Positions 1 to 25,534 of a DNA stretch of 64,000 nt are shown here, one piece after another. The stretch's first letter is position 1, and each line of letters opens with the position of its first letter. The notes below the pieces were generated by a model. The model did not search any database. It saw nothing but the letters and a program-made list of their open reading frames with translations, and was not told where the DNA came from. The DNA comes from Littorina saxatilis (Eukaryota > Mollusca > Gastropoda > Littorinimorpha > Littorinidae), in contig NC_090261.1 of NCBI RefSeq assembly GCF_037325665.1, positions 20,499,515 through 20,563,514 on the forward strand. Direction: 5' to 3'. Position numbers and translations under genes: made by a program.

Positions 1-1240
1 AGAACCAGTGTTCAAGCCGGACATTATATAATTGGTGGTCAGCAATTTATGCTCCGAAATGTAAAGTAGTCCCCAAATTATGAACATTCTTTTAAATCGC
101 TAAAAACGTTGTGGTTATTTTGACAGATCTCTCTTCTTTTTTTTCTTTCTTTTTTTCTAAACAATGGGGAAAAGAACACTAAGGACGGCCTGACATTTTT
201 TTTTTTAAATGCCGAAACTTTCATGGCCTTTTCAGTAAAAAGATATTCAGTGCTTGCAACATCCCCAACATCAGCAATTGTTTTTGCGGGGAGTCAAAGT
301 GACTTGCAGTCATGACATGTCCCTTTTGTGCTGGTTCTGACCTAACACTTGTACATTGTACCTGCACTTTCTGCTAGCTGTGAACTTTTATAGCTTTCTG
401 TGTTGAACTGTCTGGCGTTGCATGTTTCTATACAATTAATGCAAGCAAGTTAGGGGACAGCATGCATATGTGCACAACTTGATTTGCCCTGCCCCTTACA
501 TTCAGAACTTACGACATCAAACGCTGTTCCCTACAGACCTATCCCACTGTGGTCAGCGTGGTGTAAGCTGCCTACACTTCACTATTAATCGTAAGGGCAA
601 CAGGCCCAAGAATCCACAAAACAGCTTTAATGCCTTCTAAATCGTCCATCGCTACTGTTTGTTTCACTATTGGGAAGGTCGTCATCAAATGAAATAGCGC
701 ATCACAAAAACGGAGAAAAAGTACATCAGCATAATTATGCCCTCAGAAATGTGTACATCAATTTTCATAAAACTCCGTTGGGTAGTTTTTGAGATAAGCT
801 TTGCACACACAGGCAGACACAAACACACATGGCTTACCTTAGGGAGACAAACCTTGCTCTCCGCTCTCCTTAAAACATCCAGTGATTCCTTGACTGTCTG
901 CTCTATTTTCTTTGAGACATTGTTTCATCCCAAATGTCCCCTCTTAACTATCAAAACTTACATTGACACTCACTCACACTGTGACACACACACACACACG
1001 AACACAGAGGAGACACTATTTAAAAATTTTGGATCTACAGTAAATAACTCCAAAAATTAAAAAAAAATCATAACCATGCGAGACAGGCCTTGGCGTGAAT
1101 GACAAGATCTGATAAAAACAAAGGGAAGTAAGCTATCTAAACATAGACGACAACAGTAAGTGAGCGTTATGGAGGAAGCCAGTCTCCTGGTAACTTACCT
1201 GAAAGAATAAAAAGCATTAAAATCAACAAAACGGTTTTCA
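1..1240. other. No recognised gene; left flank
   Basis: This stretch is AT-rich with frequent stops in all frames. I see no conserved protein, no RNA gene and only a short CA run near 983-998. It is intergenic DNA as far as I can tell. Confidence 0.5.
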
Positions 1241-1244
1241 TCCT

Positions 1245-1720
<476 letters not shown>

Positions 1721-1739
1721 CCCTCACCCTTTCTCTCTG

Positions 1740-2304
1740 TTCATTGCACTTTAAACGATCTTCATAACTACTGGTTGAATTATTTCATCAGTTAAATATA
1801 TATGGACAACAATTTAGACCACCTTCTTGATTTATAAGACGAAAACTGGAAGCAGCAATGCATGATTAATTGTAGGCAGGCGGCTCCTACTACTTTTGGA
1901 CATTTCTAATCAAAACTTTGGCACACTTGCCATAAAAAATAACAACCCCCATGTATCACTAGCAAGTGATACTTTCTGCTTGACTGACACAACATAGGCC
2001 CCCACCCTTTTTTTCAAACAATGGGCTTCGCACTCGTTAATTAAGCGAAGGGCGAACCAAAAGCGAGGTAGACTACGCTTTAAACAATTAATAAAAGTGG
2101 TTCCGCCTTGTTGGCACTGTTCGCTCAGTAGGAGATTAGAAACACTGCTACTTAGCAACAACCGTCGTGGCAGGGACACGTGAACCGAGGAGTTGCGGCC
2201 CTTAGCGAGATCTGGGTAGCGGAGCAGACGATCAGAGGGCAGGTGTTGTAGCAGACGACACACAAACAAGTCTGGAATAAAGCAATAACAGACATCGTCT
2301 CATC
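1740..2304 (+). other. 5' flank of the uncharacterised gene
   Basis: No coding signal is visible. This is the only sequence between a microsatellite and the first coding exon, so the promoter and 5'UTR of the gene starting at 2305 should lie here. I see no convincing TATA box. The half-palindromic AGCAAC near 2154 is too weak to call an RFX site. Confidence 0.3.
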
Positions 2305-15472
<13,168 letters not shown>

Positions 15473-15815
15473 TTGACCATCTAGGACATCACCGTGACCT
15501 TGGGTTGCCAAGCAACTTGGATCCATGGCAACCGTCTTATTAATTTGAAGACATCATCTTGGCTGAAGTTTTCAAGATCCGCAGCATCAAAACCGCATCA
15601 GTATTACGTTTGTTCCCGTTGATGTCAACTTCTCGATTGTATTCGTTTTCATTTTGAACTTCTGTTTATCTTTAAACTTGCATGGGTGGTTTAGTCAAGC
15701 CATCAGACATATTTCATATTTAAAAGAAACAAGTTCTTGAGTACATGACTGAACTGTTGACTTTTTGTGAAGATGAAATTTGTTTTCAGCCATTAAAATT
15801 GAACAAAATATGAAA
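15473..15815 (+). other. 3'UTR and poly(A) region of the uncharacterised gene
   Basis: A non-coding tail follows the stop at 15470-15472. ATTAAA at 15792-15797 is the best poly(A) signal. A perfect RFX X-box-like palindrome, GTTGCCAAGCAAC, lies at 15504-15516. Confidence 0.55.
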
Positions 15816-16063
15816 CATGTTTGTGGGCATTTTTCTTGGCAGAATGTTGCACGTGTTAACCATCTTGTAAATCAACACAGATCTGTACAAGTGTTATAAG
15901 TGTGATGAGGCCATCCCTCCAATAGGACACATACCAAACACCAGCCAATAGGACTCACATACCAACAACCAGCAGCTTGACTGCTTTCTGTGCAGAGTGG
16001 ACATTTTTTGCTGAATTAACTTTGTGACACCTATGTAACAACTTTAAGTGACACCTGTGTTAA

Positions 16064-16489
16064 GGGCGGGGACGTAGCGCAGTTGGTAGCGCGCTGGCTT
16101 TGTAGCCAGTTGGTCGCTATCAGCGTGGGTTCGATCCCCACGTTCGGCGAGAGATTTATTTCTCGGAGTCAACTTTGTGCAGACTCTCTTCGGTGTCCGA
16201 ATACCCCCGTGTGCACACATGGATGCGCTAGAAAAGATCCCACGTTCACAGCGAAAGTCTCAGGGCTTGGAAAACACGAAGACACGCATGCATCATCTCT
16301 CGTCTCTGATTATCATGATCGTATTTTCGATACTTTGACGAGACAAACCCAATGCTGGTGTGTCGAAGAAGACAGCCACAGCGGGCTTGTTCGAATCAAA
16401 GTAGGCTATCATACCATATCTTCAGCGTATTACCAATACCTGTCCCAATATAGACCAGTTGGTCTAAGAGGACGTTAACCCCTATTAGT
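16064..16489 (+). mobile_element. tRNA-derived SINE with 12-bp target duplication
   Basis: The head reads like a tRNA: A-box 'tagcgcagttggtagcgcg', an anticodon-like loop TTTGTAG, and B-box GGTTCGATCCC followed by a closing stem. A tRNA-unrelated body of about 340 bp follows. The insert is bracketed by the perfect direct repeat CACCTGTGTTAA (16052-16063 and 16490-16501), the mark of LINE-assisted retroposition. The head suggests tRNA-Thr(TGT) ancestry, with low certainty. Confidence 0.88.
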
Positions 16490-16548
16490 CACCTGTGTTA
16501 ATCAACCAAATTAGTTGTGTCTTACTGTGCACTGACAGCAGTCAGCCT

Positions 16549-16866
16549 GTTGATTATTGGTACGTATCCAAGATGATTGATGTGCAACTTCTTATCCCAT
16601 GTGAAAGGGCAGCTTTGCAGTGGTGATTGCTGATTATTGGTACGTATCCAAGATGATTGATGTGCAAGATCTTATCCGATGTGAGAGGGCAGCTTTGCAG
16701 TGGTGATTGTTGATTATTGGTACGTATCCAAGATGATTGATGTGCAAGTTCTTATCCGATGTGAAAGGGCAGCTTTGCAGTGGTGATTGTTGATTATTGG
16801 TACGTATCCAAGATGATTGATGTGCAAGTTCTTATCCCATGTGAAAGGGCAGCTTTGCAGTGGTGT
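16549..16866. repeat. Four-copy tandem repeat, 80-bp unit
   Basis: Units start near 16549, 16629, 16709 and 16789. Each contains 'gattattggtacgtatcca' and 'agggcagctttgcagtggtg'. Copies differ at only a few positions (for example cccatg/ccgatg), so the array is young. Confidence 0.92.
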
Positions 16867-18490
16867 GTACATGATCGTTTACTCGGGAACGGAGATACAG
16901 TGGTGCCTGCAATGTGTTGCCCCTCCGATGAAAGAACACCTCCCTTAAAAGGACATTTTCTGTTGTCCATTTGTCTATTAGATAATAGTATTATCTCTAC
17001 CAAAATATATCTGTCATGACAGGCCACCTGCAATGTAGGGGCGCTTTTAGCTGGTCCCAAGGGTGTCTTCTCATCGCAGGCAGCACTGTATTTTAACTAG
17101 TAATGACTGCTGTTCTTTCTTTATTTGGTGTTTAACGTCGTTTTCAACCACGAAGGTTATATCGCGACGGATGACTGCTGTTAGTGCCATTTAAAATCAT
17201 TCAGACTCCGCTGCATGGAAATACAAGTTTCAAACTTTCTATGCAAGTTTTTTCCTCCAAATATCTTGCTGAAGTGTTGAAATCAAAGAATACAATATAT
17301 GTAGCAGTTCACATCAATCCTGACTCAGAAATGACTTGGATATGACTTAAATACCTAAAAAAAAAAGTGTTTTGCACCACTACATGCACATTTACCTCAA
17401 CCTGTAAAAAGAGAAACGTAGTAGCTAAATTAATTGTGCCGATTCACATAGATGTCTATAATGAAAGTAATTCAGCAAAGAAGTACTTTCTGCGCAGAGA
17501 GTAGCTAGGTTGTAGATTGTTGGTATGTGTGCTTGGGCAAGGACGCTCCTAGGTTATTCAACAGCTTGGGTAGATCTGTGGTGGTATACATGTTATTATC
17601 CCTGAGTACACTAGTACTTGGGCTCAGCAGACTTTAATTGTGTGTCTGTCTGTGTGTGTGTCTTTCTCCACTTAACAGCTTATTGCTGGGAAACTACTGG
17701 GCGCAGTTCGTTCAAAAGTTGATACACTAACTTGATAATAGGTCCGATTGATCGTGTTAAAACTTCATAATGTTACCTGGGACCTAAATGCGAAATAAAC
17801 CACAAACACGACTTGGCCGTAGGAGGAGTTCACACCGGCGGGGCAACACGCAGCCATTGAGCTGATAGAACAGCCGAACGCGTCACACACTGACGAGAAA
17901 AGCCGAACGCGTCCCACACTGACGAGAAATATCTCTCATAAAAAGCATGCGTCTCGCATTCGAGACGATTTGCCAGGCTTTGCGCGTTGTGTGTTTGAAT
18001 AATTTGATTTGTTGTGTACCCCATTTTCTACCAAGCGTTGGTTGCTCGGTCGCGACTGCGGTGGTTTAGAGGTCGCGATTTTGTGTTTTGATTCTTATCA
18101 TATTAATTTGTATTTTTTTTTATGGTTTCCTTTGTTTACATATGTTTCAATCTTTTACCTTCACTTTACATTAAAGAATTTGGTAAAACTACCTGGGGCG
18201 TGATAAATGCAAGAATCCGCGAGCCAGGACAGTAAAAGAACTTCGTGGGCCACCAGTTCACCAGTTATGAAGAAGGTCGGCAGTATATTTTTCACTGTGA
18301 TCAAATAAAAGAGAAAGGCCAGTCACCACGCACATCCTCGGCTCGCATGCAATGTACTTATATAGCAAAGGGAATGCCTGTAATTCACACAGAGCAATCA
18401 CTTGGTCTTAAACGTGCACAAGACAAACACTTTCATACTGGGGGAGCGAGCCAGTCTGAAGAGTACTCGGGTCCAGCGCGAGCGTATTTT
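16867..18490. other. Intergenic, no gene recognised
   Basis: It contains a fragment of the 'tttggtgtttaacgtcgtt' SINE tail at about 17118-17175 and a 31-bp direct duplication at about 17870-17930 ('agccgaacgcgtc' blocks). Nothing coding was found. Confidence 0.5.
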
Positions 18491-18495
18491 ATTAT

Positions 18496-18780
18496 TATAT
18501 GAAGTCTTATATCGCGCGCGTATCTCCAGACTCGGACTCAAGGCGCAGGGATCTATTTATGCCGTGTGAGATGGATTTTTTTACACAATACATCACGCAT
18601 TCACATCGACCAGCAGATCGCAGCCATTTCGGCGCATATCCTACTTTTCACGGCCTATTATTCCAAGTCACACGGGTATTTTGGTGGACATTTTTTTATC
18701 TATGCCTATACAATTTTGCCAGGAAAGACCCTTTTGTCAATCGTGGGATCTTTAACGTGCACACCCCAATGTAGTGTACA
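18496..18780 (-). mobile_element. SINE body copy (minus strand)
   Basis: The sequence 'cttatatcgcgcgcgtat' through 'gatctttaacgtgcacaccc' matches the SINE at 34063-34578 in the same orientation, but lacks the tRNA-like head. Confidence 0.75.
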
Positions 18781-19384
18781 CGAATTGAATGCTTACATCA
18801 GAAGTAAGGTGCCACTAGGTGATCACTATATCACATGCATTGCAGTAACACCTGTCATTTAAGACCAGCAAACCTGGATCAAGGACAACCCAGGGTCTCT
18901 TATTAGTGTCTGCATGTCTGAAACTACATGTATTGGTAGTTTTTGCTGGCGACTTCCCGCAACCTTCAAACACCACAAGTTCTTCCCACTGACCACTTTT
19001 CAAAGGATTATGTTTGTAAACAAAAAAATAAATAATGGCGTCACTTGAAATACACAGTATGGACGATATACTTTATAAAGGCCATGCACAACCCATATGG
19101 AATTTAAGAAAAGACTTTTAAATTTGTGTATCTGTATTCAGACAGCAAGGGTCATGTACGAACCACATTATGCAAAGAGGAGGGAAAATATTCATACCTA
19201 TGCAGACGGCTGTAGGTTGTTTAATTATGTCCATAGCGTGACCCCGCCCCATCCCCTTTCTCTTGAAAGTAGCACATGTAAACAGATTAAAACATTAATG
19301 ATGGGTACTCCCCCAATGTAAACAAAGTCTAGCCAAAGTAGCATACACTTTGCTCACATACACCTTCACCGCATCACGCTTTGG

Positions 19385-20160
19385 ACTACACAGTCCGGAT
19401 GATGGTTGTGTACGACCCATACTTTTTAAAGAAGGACTCAACGTATGGGTCGTATATGACCCACGCTATCCCAATAGGGATGAACACCGTATAACAGCAG
19501 GCATGAAAACTGAAAAAAAATAAATACTGATAACAAAATTCGAAGGCGCGTAGCGCCAAGTTTCACAGGCGCGTAGCGCCAAGTTTCGCAGGCGCAAAGC
19601 GCCAAGACTTCTAGGGGGGTCCTTAAGGCGGGAAGGGCAGGGCTGCCCAAGCCGAGCCAACGTCTACTGGCACCAAAGCTATATTTGGCAGAGTCTGAAG
19701 AAGAATGGTTAGGGTTAGGCAAGATTAGGAAAGCCGGAGTTGTTAGGTATAGAGAAACGAGGCGCACTGTGCAAGTGTCTAACAAAAGTTGGGAACGAGT
19801 ACTGACGCGGGAAATGCACGTAGATTGCACTTTGACCATCTTTGCCTCAATGCGACTGGCAACTTCAACATGTATTGAATACATGCACAAACTTCACCCT
19901 GCTGGGTGCAATTTGGTGCAATCTGGGGCTATCTGAGCCTTAAAATTGGATTCAAACATGGCCCCAAAACTATTTTACTATAACTATGACTAGGAAAAAA
20001 AATAAATAAATAAAAAAAAAAAGAGGAAAAATACGGAAAAAAAAAAATACGGTTTATTTTTTTCAAAAATACGGAAAATACGGAGAATTTTCATGCCTGT
20101 AACAGTTAACACCTTTCATTCCATATGGGTCGTCCATGAACCACAGCATCTGGACTGTGT
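19385..20160. repeat. Long-arm hairpin element split by a later MITE (tentative)
   Basis: The block 'actacacagtccgg...cgacccata' (19385-19421) returns inverted at about 20123-20160. Outside it, CTTCACCG near 19363 mirrors CGGTGAAG near 20328. Removing the MITE at 19498-20099 brings the arms close together. The outer borders are uncertain. Confidence 0.5.
19498..20099. mobile_element. MITE with CAGGCATGAAAA ends, 6-bp target duplication
   Basis: The terminal inverted repeats CAGGCATGAAAA and TTTTCATGCCTG are exact. They are flanked by TAACAG (19492-19497 and 20100-20105). The 602-bp interior is non-coding and includes three near-tandem GGCGCNNAGCGCC palindromes (19543-19604) and an A-rich right side. 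Its 235-bp core also occurs at 14707-14945. The CAG...CTG ends are hAT-like; no transposase is left. Confidence 0.87.
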
Positions 20161-20399
20161 AGTTCAGATGACGTCATCGTTTATTTACAAAGCTAATCCT
20201 TTACAAATCGGTCGATAGGACGGTTCTATTGTGTTTGAGGATTATATGAAGTCTCGATCAAAAACTCTGAATAGTTTTGGAGATAGACACTTTTGTCAGG
20301 CTTTGGGTCGTCCATGACCGAGGAAGCACGGTGAAGATTAACACTGGTTGTGGTATATTCATTTTCATTCTCTCAAACACAAGAAGCATTCTGAAGAAA

Positions 20400-21200
20400 A
20401 AACGGCAAATAAATATCAACATATAGATTTATTAACATTAAAAAACAACTAAGATTAGGACTTACATTGCTCCCGAAAACTGCTTGTGCAGAATACAATT
20501 ATCATTCACACGAACAGTCACACCACAGCCGCTCAGAAAGTCAGCATGAAGTTTCTCTTTGGATGGAGAAAACAGTCTTCAGTTATGTTTGCGTGATAGT
20601 TTTTTGTAAGTAAAAAAAAATATTAAAAAAACAGCATTGGAAATAAACAGTGGGTTTGCAGCACTGTATCTAAATTCCTTGAGACAAAAAATAACAAATG
20701 TTCAATCATACTTTGAAGAAACCAACATTTTGTTTTGGGTATGCTGCAGAATTTGCTAGAAATATCTATACATTTTATTATATCCTTCAAAACTACTGTC
20801 ACAATCAGTGTGTAAACATTAAAGAACAGTTCATCAACTGAGAACACCAAGACTCGTACAGAGCATTAAAGCAAACTTTGCCCACAGTACACTTCTAGTT
20901 TTATTGCTCAAAGCTCATAAAAGGGTTTCAAATGCTACTTTCAAGCAGACACACATGCACCTCAGAGTCGTACTTCACTGTTCATTCATCATTTCTAATG
21001 TTTTTCCAAGCCTCCCGCCAGAAAATCATTTCACCCAAAGTCAGCCACACTAACAAAGAGTAAAACTAAAACAAACAGTTCCATGAAGATCCACATGAAT
21101 CTCACGATGATGATGATGAAGACCTAGACAACAGCAATATGAAAATGGCAGCTGATGAAAAATGAAACGACGATGGTATGTCAATGAATAAAGTTCTATA
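20400..21200 (-). other. 3'UTR of SNRPD2 (inferred)
   Basis: AT-rich and non-coding, downstream of the SNRPD2 stop on the minus strand. Minus-strand AATAAA hexamers lie at about 20898, 20774-20779 and 20428-20433. Which one is used cannot be told from the sequence. Confidence 0.45.
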
Positions 21201-24200
21201 CTACTTTGCAGAAGCCAACGGATTCTTCAGCACCAGAATCACAGAATCTCCCCTCAAGAACATCTTGGAAATGAAGCGATCTTTGTTGACTGGCTTTGAC
21301 TTCTTCTTTCCTTTGCCTGTCTTGGGAACCTCTGTCCACATCTCTTTCACATTCTCCAACACCATGTTGCAATGCCTGAAACACACAATTGAGTTGTCAA
21401 CTGAAGCAGTGCCCCAATAACAAGATTAAATAAAGTAAAGAAGTACATGCTCTAAAAAAAAAGACTGTCAGACAACAACCTTAAGACTGGTGTAAGACTA
21501 TTGACAAGTATTACTATTAGTTTTATTCTTGCTGTTGATAGATAATGTTCAATAATTCCTTGACCCAAACCAAACTTTTTTTAAATGTTAAATGTATCAA
21601 AAAAGAAAAAGAAAAGAATGTTATCCAGGGATGCTCAAACTACCTGAATTTCCACAACAGTAATTTTATCAAATGTATAATGAATGTAATGGACGGCCAT
21701 TTCAATATGGCAAGAAGGCTAGTTATTATGCTATGAGTAAAGGAGGCTATCTTGTACACTGATCCCAGCAAGGATGGCTAGAATTTGGCAAGAAGAATCT
21801 GACACCTATCAGTTTCATTCGCACTTTCAGGAGATGCTCGCAAATGAGAAACAGTGGAAGCTATGCACCTTGTTACATTGATACTGATAGTTTATCAGCG
21901 ACAACTCTTTCTTCCTCATGTTTCCGTCTAGCGAGCAAGAAAATCTGGCTGGAGAACTGACGAGTTGGGTTACTTCTTCTTCTTCTGCGTTCATGGACTG
22001 AAACTCCCACGTACACTCGTGTTTTTGCACAAGTGGAATTTTACGTGTACGACCGTTTTTACCCCGCCATTTAGGCAGTCATACGCCGCTTTCGGAGGAA
22101 GCATGCTGGGTATTTTCGTGTTTCTATAACCCACCGAACTCTGACATGGATTACAGAATCTTTTCCGTGCGCACTTGGTCTTGTGCTTGCATGTACACAC
22201 GAAGGGGGATAAGCCACTAGCAGGTCTGCACATAAGTTGACCTGGGAGATCGGAAAAATCTCCACACTTAACCCACCAGGCGGCCAGGATTCGAACCCTC
22301 GACCGTCCGATTAAGAGGCCGACGTCTTACCACCCCACCACAACGCCCGTTGGGTTATTGAGCCTCCAGGCTTGAGAACCGACAAGCTACCTGTTTTTGT
22401 GTGGACCGATGAGTCATTAATAATAATAATACGAGAATTTATAACGCGCTCATATCTCACCACAAGGCGACTCAAGCTTTTTATTTTGAAACTGCTAAGC
22501 AGTGTGTTTGTTTTTGTCATTTGGGAGTAAGATTTATGTAGAATAGTTTCAGACTCAGAATAAGTAAGACTGAGATGCTCTATATTTTGGAGTAAGATTT
22601 GACTGACCATGCTTGCTTGCTGATTCAGAGATGGTTGACTCGGAATAGAATTGGTGTCGTAAGCTTCAATCTTTCATTTAGCCACTCAAACACTTTGTAA
22701 TATAATAACGAAGAGAACAAAATAAATGAAAGGCTGAAAGTGACAGAAATAGAAGCAGTGACTTGTGAGATTTGTTGTTGAAATAAAGGAGAGAACACAA
22801 TTAAAAAAAGGAGCGTTTGACAAGAAATGTAGAAGGTTACAAGAGTGGCACCCCTCATCCCACTCCCCCCCCCCCCCCCAAACAAAAAGGCCGTGGCTGG
22901 AGGTTCAGCGAGCCGGATCCAGAGCTTGGGGGCTCAAGCGCCAGCGAGTCAGTGCTCAAGCCCCCAGGCTCAGGAACCGGCACTTACATGGCTGCTCACC
23001 CTGTAAATCATTATTTGTGTTTGTGTAGGAGTTTCTAATCGCTGTTCAATTCAAAGAACTGTGGAGAAAGATTGATAATGATCAGTGTCGGATTCAGAAA
23101 GACTTGTCTTTCGGCAACAGCGCTATCACTGATTAGTGACTGACCGTAGGCAAGAGATGCGGTTCGTTCGCAGGTGTCAGCAAGATTCTGTCGAAGTATC
23201 TTGATACAAAGTAAATCTATCTTATCCCATAAATAAACCTTTTATTTTGTTTGTTTCCATGTTAAGTATCTATTTACTGAATTTTGTTTTAGTGCTTCAG
23301 TCTAGACTCCGGGCAATGCCGAATCACTCAGTGATTCGTAAGCTGCTTTGTTCTGTGATCTCAGTTCAATCACCGAAATGCTTGGAATAAAGAATAGAGC
23401 AAAGGAAAGTTAAGAGGGGGGGAAATAAGTTAAACAGATTATCTTTTTAAAGAAAAATGGACCGACAATGGCAAGGCTCGAACCGGCGACCTCATGATCT
23501 CCAGCGCATTTCACTAACGACTGAGCTAAGAAGGCAAGCTGTCTGCCAGGTGAAAAATAGGAAGGTCTATTTTGTAAGATACTGGTTACTGCCGGTTACC
23601 TGGGGGCTCTGCATCGGGGCACCGGATCCCACACCCTTCAGAAAAGGTTAGGATCGAACCCACAACCTCCCATACGTTATAGTCCAAAGTGCTAACCACT
23701 ATGCTATTCACAGTCCACTGAAAAATTTGGCTAAGAAAGAAGGGTCTATCTTGAAAATCTTTTTGTAGACACTCTTGGTCTCACACTCAGTCTCATCTTA
23801 AAGCCCCTGTCCGTCCCAAATGGTTTACAGAACGATTTAAACCTTCTCATGAAAAAAGCAGTTCTACTTCTAACCTTATCGAACACACTTGCAATAGCAT
23901 TTACTGAATAGCATTAAATGACACTGTTCGTTTGAATGGCTATTTAGCTCGCGTGGTTTCTCTAACCCCTGAGCCATCGTAAACCCGTGTGATCCAGTTT
24001 CCTTTTTTTCACAATTTAGTCGTCAGTTTGGGATTTTAATGCGACTCGCTGTATTTGCAATAGCACGTTATTGTGTACCTCTGAATTTAAAACGCAACAA
24101 ACGGCTGCGAGTCACACAAACTGAGCGGTGGTGGTTGACCGTTCAAAGAAACTGGCGACATGCAGAACATTTGTCTGCTACGAGAAACACGTTTTGCGAG

Positions 24201-25285
24201 ACACGTTACCGGGCTACCTTTTTTTAAACTTTCAAAACTTCGAGTTGTACTGATCTTGTCTTGATGAAAAAAGAATTCTTTTATGATTTAAGAATGTTTG
24301 TGTAACAAGCTGTCAATTTATTAATTAGATTTTAAAAGTCAGGTCTAGCGCCAAAACAAGCCGTCCGATTGTCTGATCAGACAATCTGGCTGGCCACACA
24401 AAAATAAAATCTTTGAAAATTGCTCGCTCTTTACGGAGGGCACCTAGGATGTTCTCAAACGGTGAGTGTAAAACAAAAGTTTAGGATGTTTGTACTGTGT
24501 GTAAAAGCCTGACTGTGTCTGTGATGGTTTACGGGAAGCTGAGTGTGCCTCTAATGGCAGTAGAGAAAGATGCAAGATAAGCATCATAAGGGCAGATAAT
24601 TCACACAACACACTGACCTGTCAAAAGCCTTGACTCTGGCAAGGAGTTTCTTGTTGTTGCGGCAGTTGATCAGAACCTGTGTGTTGTTTTTGACGGACTG
24701 TGTGAGCACTGACAGCGGCCCTGTGTTGAACTCCTCCTGCTCCCGAGCCTGCAGCTCCTCCGGTGTCATTTCGCTCTTCGGCTTTACCATCAACGCCCTG
24801 CACATACATCAGCAGTACAACTAAAAATACTAATAAAGCGATATGATAACCTGAGTTAAAGTAGGGCAACAAAGCTAAAATACGGGCCTATGTGTACGTA
24901 TCTTTTTTGTGAGTTTGTTTCTTTCTACGACTCCTTCACTTTGAATCAAGTAAAATCAAAGGTTTGAAATTGAACTCTGACTGAGCGTCACGAACTGTTA
25001 GTGTTTAGGTTTCGTCCTTAACACAGTCACAAACAGCAACAATAAGTTATATATATTTATTCTAACTCTATTCATTTTCAGAATCTTGCATTATTAGATT
25101 CATAACACTTATTCGTCCCAATTTACATCAAAATAGATTTTGTCATTGTGAAAGTCGGCATCACAACAAAGAATCAAATAAAAAATACTACAACCAAAAC
25201 ATCATATTTTGCACATATACAAGCACTGATTAAAAGAAATACATGTACATTATATGCACATCGATCAAAAGTATACTTACGCCAT
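21201..25285 (-). CDS. SNRPD2: Small nuclear ribonucleoprotein Sm D2
   Basis: Coding exons on the minus strand: 25281-25285, 24618-24797 and 21201-21375, all with GT-AG borders and fitting phases; 119 aa against 118 in human. The protein starts [17 protein letters not shown], carries the Sm1 block ([19 protein letters not shown]...[15 protein letters not shown]) and the basic [14 protein letters not shown] loop, and ends in the Sm2 block ([15 protein letters not shown]). Sm D2 is part of the seven-member ring on U1, U2, U4 and U5 snRNAs; it assembles in the cytoplasm and works in the spliceosome. Exon 1 holds only ATG plus two bases, so the start codon is nearly cut off by intron 1. Identity is clear from near-complete agreement with the animal family. 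The gene is head to head with FKBP2. Confidence 0.97.
22010..22350 (-). mobile_element. tRNA-derived SINE (minus strand)
   Basis: The minus strand reads 'cgggcgttgtggtggggtgg', then B-box GGTTCGAATCC, then a body of about 270 bp with 'acacttggtcttgtgct'-like sequence. The A/B-box order and spacing fit a Pol III SINE head. Confidence 0.75.
23455..23725 (-). mobile_element. Two tRNA-like SINE heads (minus strand)
   Basis: Minus-strand A/B-box pairs are seen twice. The first has 'cttagctcagtcgttagtg' with GGTTCGAGCC. The second has 'gcatagtggttagcact' with GGTTCGATCC. They differ in sequence, so two SINE families are juxtaposed. Neither folds into an intact tRNA. Confidence 0.6.
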
Positions 25286-25496
25286 AGTGATTACGGCAGA
25301 TGAAGATGATTATGTCTCAAATAATAATTCCGGACGCCAAAACAACGCTGAAATTTCGTTTTTGGCGGAAACGGAAATTCTTTTACCTCCTTCACAGAAG
25401 AGTCAACCTATCAAACTTCAACGCGTGTGACTGTGAGAGGATCAGACATTGTTTACGGCAAATTCACTCCTCTCCAAGACTTGAACACTCCTAAAA
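25286..25496. promoter_or_regulatory. Probable divergent promoter of SNRPD2 and FKBP2
   Basis: Only about 211 bp separate the SNRPD2 start codon from a GTACGT splice-donor-like site at 25497. FKBP2 has an untranslated acceptor (TTTTCAG at 28052-28058) just before its first coding exon, so it needs an upstream non-coding exon. The sequence ending at 25496 is the best candidate. No TATA box is seen. This is inference from gene layout and splice signals. Confidence 0.45.
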
Positions 25497-25534
25497 GTAC
25501 GTATTTTGTTTGCTTTGTATTAGAAATAACGCAT

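Larger units (their letters stand above)
21376..24617 (-). other. Intron 2 of SNRPD2 with SINE material
   Basis: The 3.2-kb intron contains a minus-strand SINE (22010-22350), a SINE-like AATAAT tail (22415-22480), a poly-C run (22865-22879) and two minus-strand tRNA-like SINE heads (23455-23545, 23640-23725). No further coding exon was seen. Confidence 0.6.

Noticed and set aside
1910-2269. 119-aa minus-strand frame before exon 1 of the uncharacterised gene
   Set aside because: No recognisable domain, no splice or start context, and it overlaps the probable promoter/5'UTR.
16064-16146. tRNA-Thr-like gene
   Set aside because: It is the head of a SINE: it is followed by a shared body, flanked by a 12-bp target duplication, and its stems are imperfect.
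16549-16866. CRISPR-like array
   Set aside because: The repeats are contiguous 80-bp units without spacers, in a eukaryotic context.
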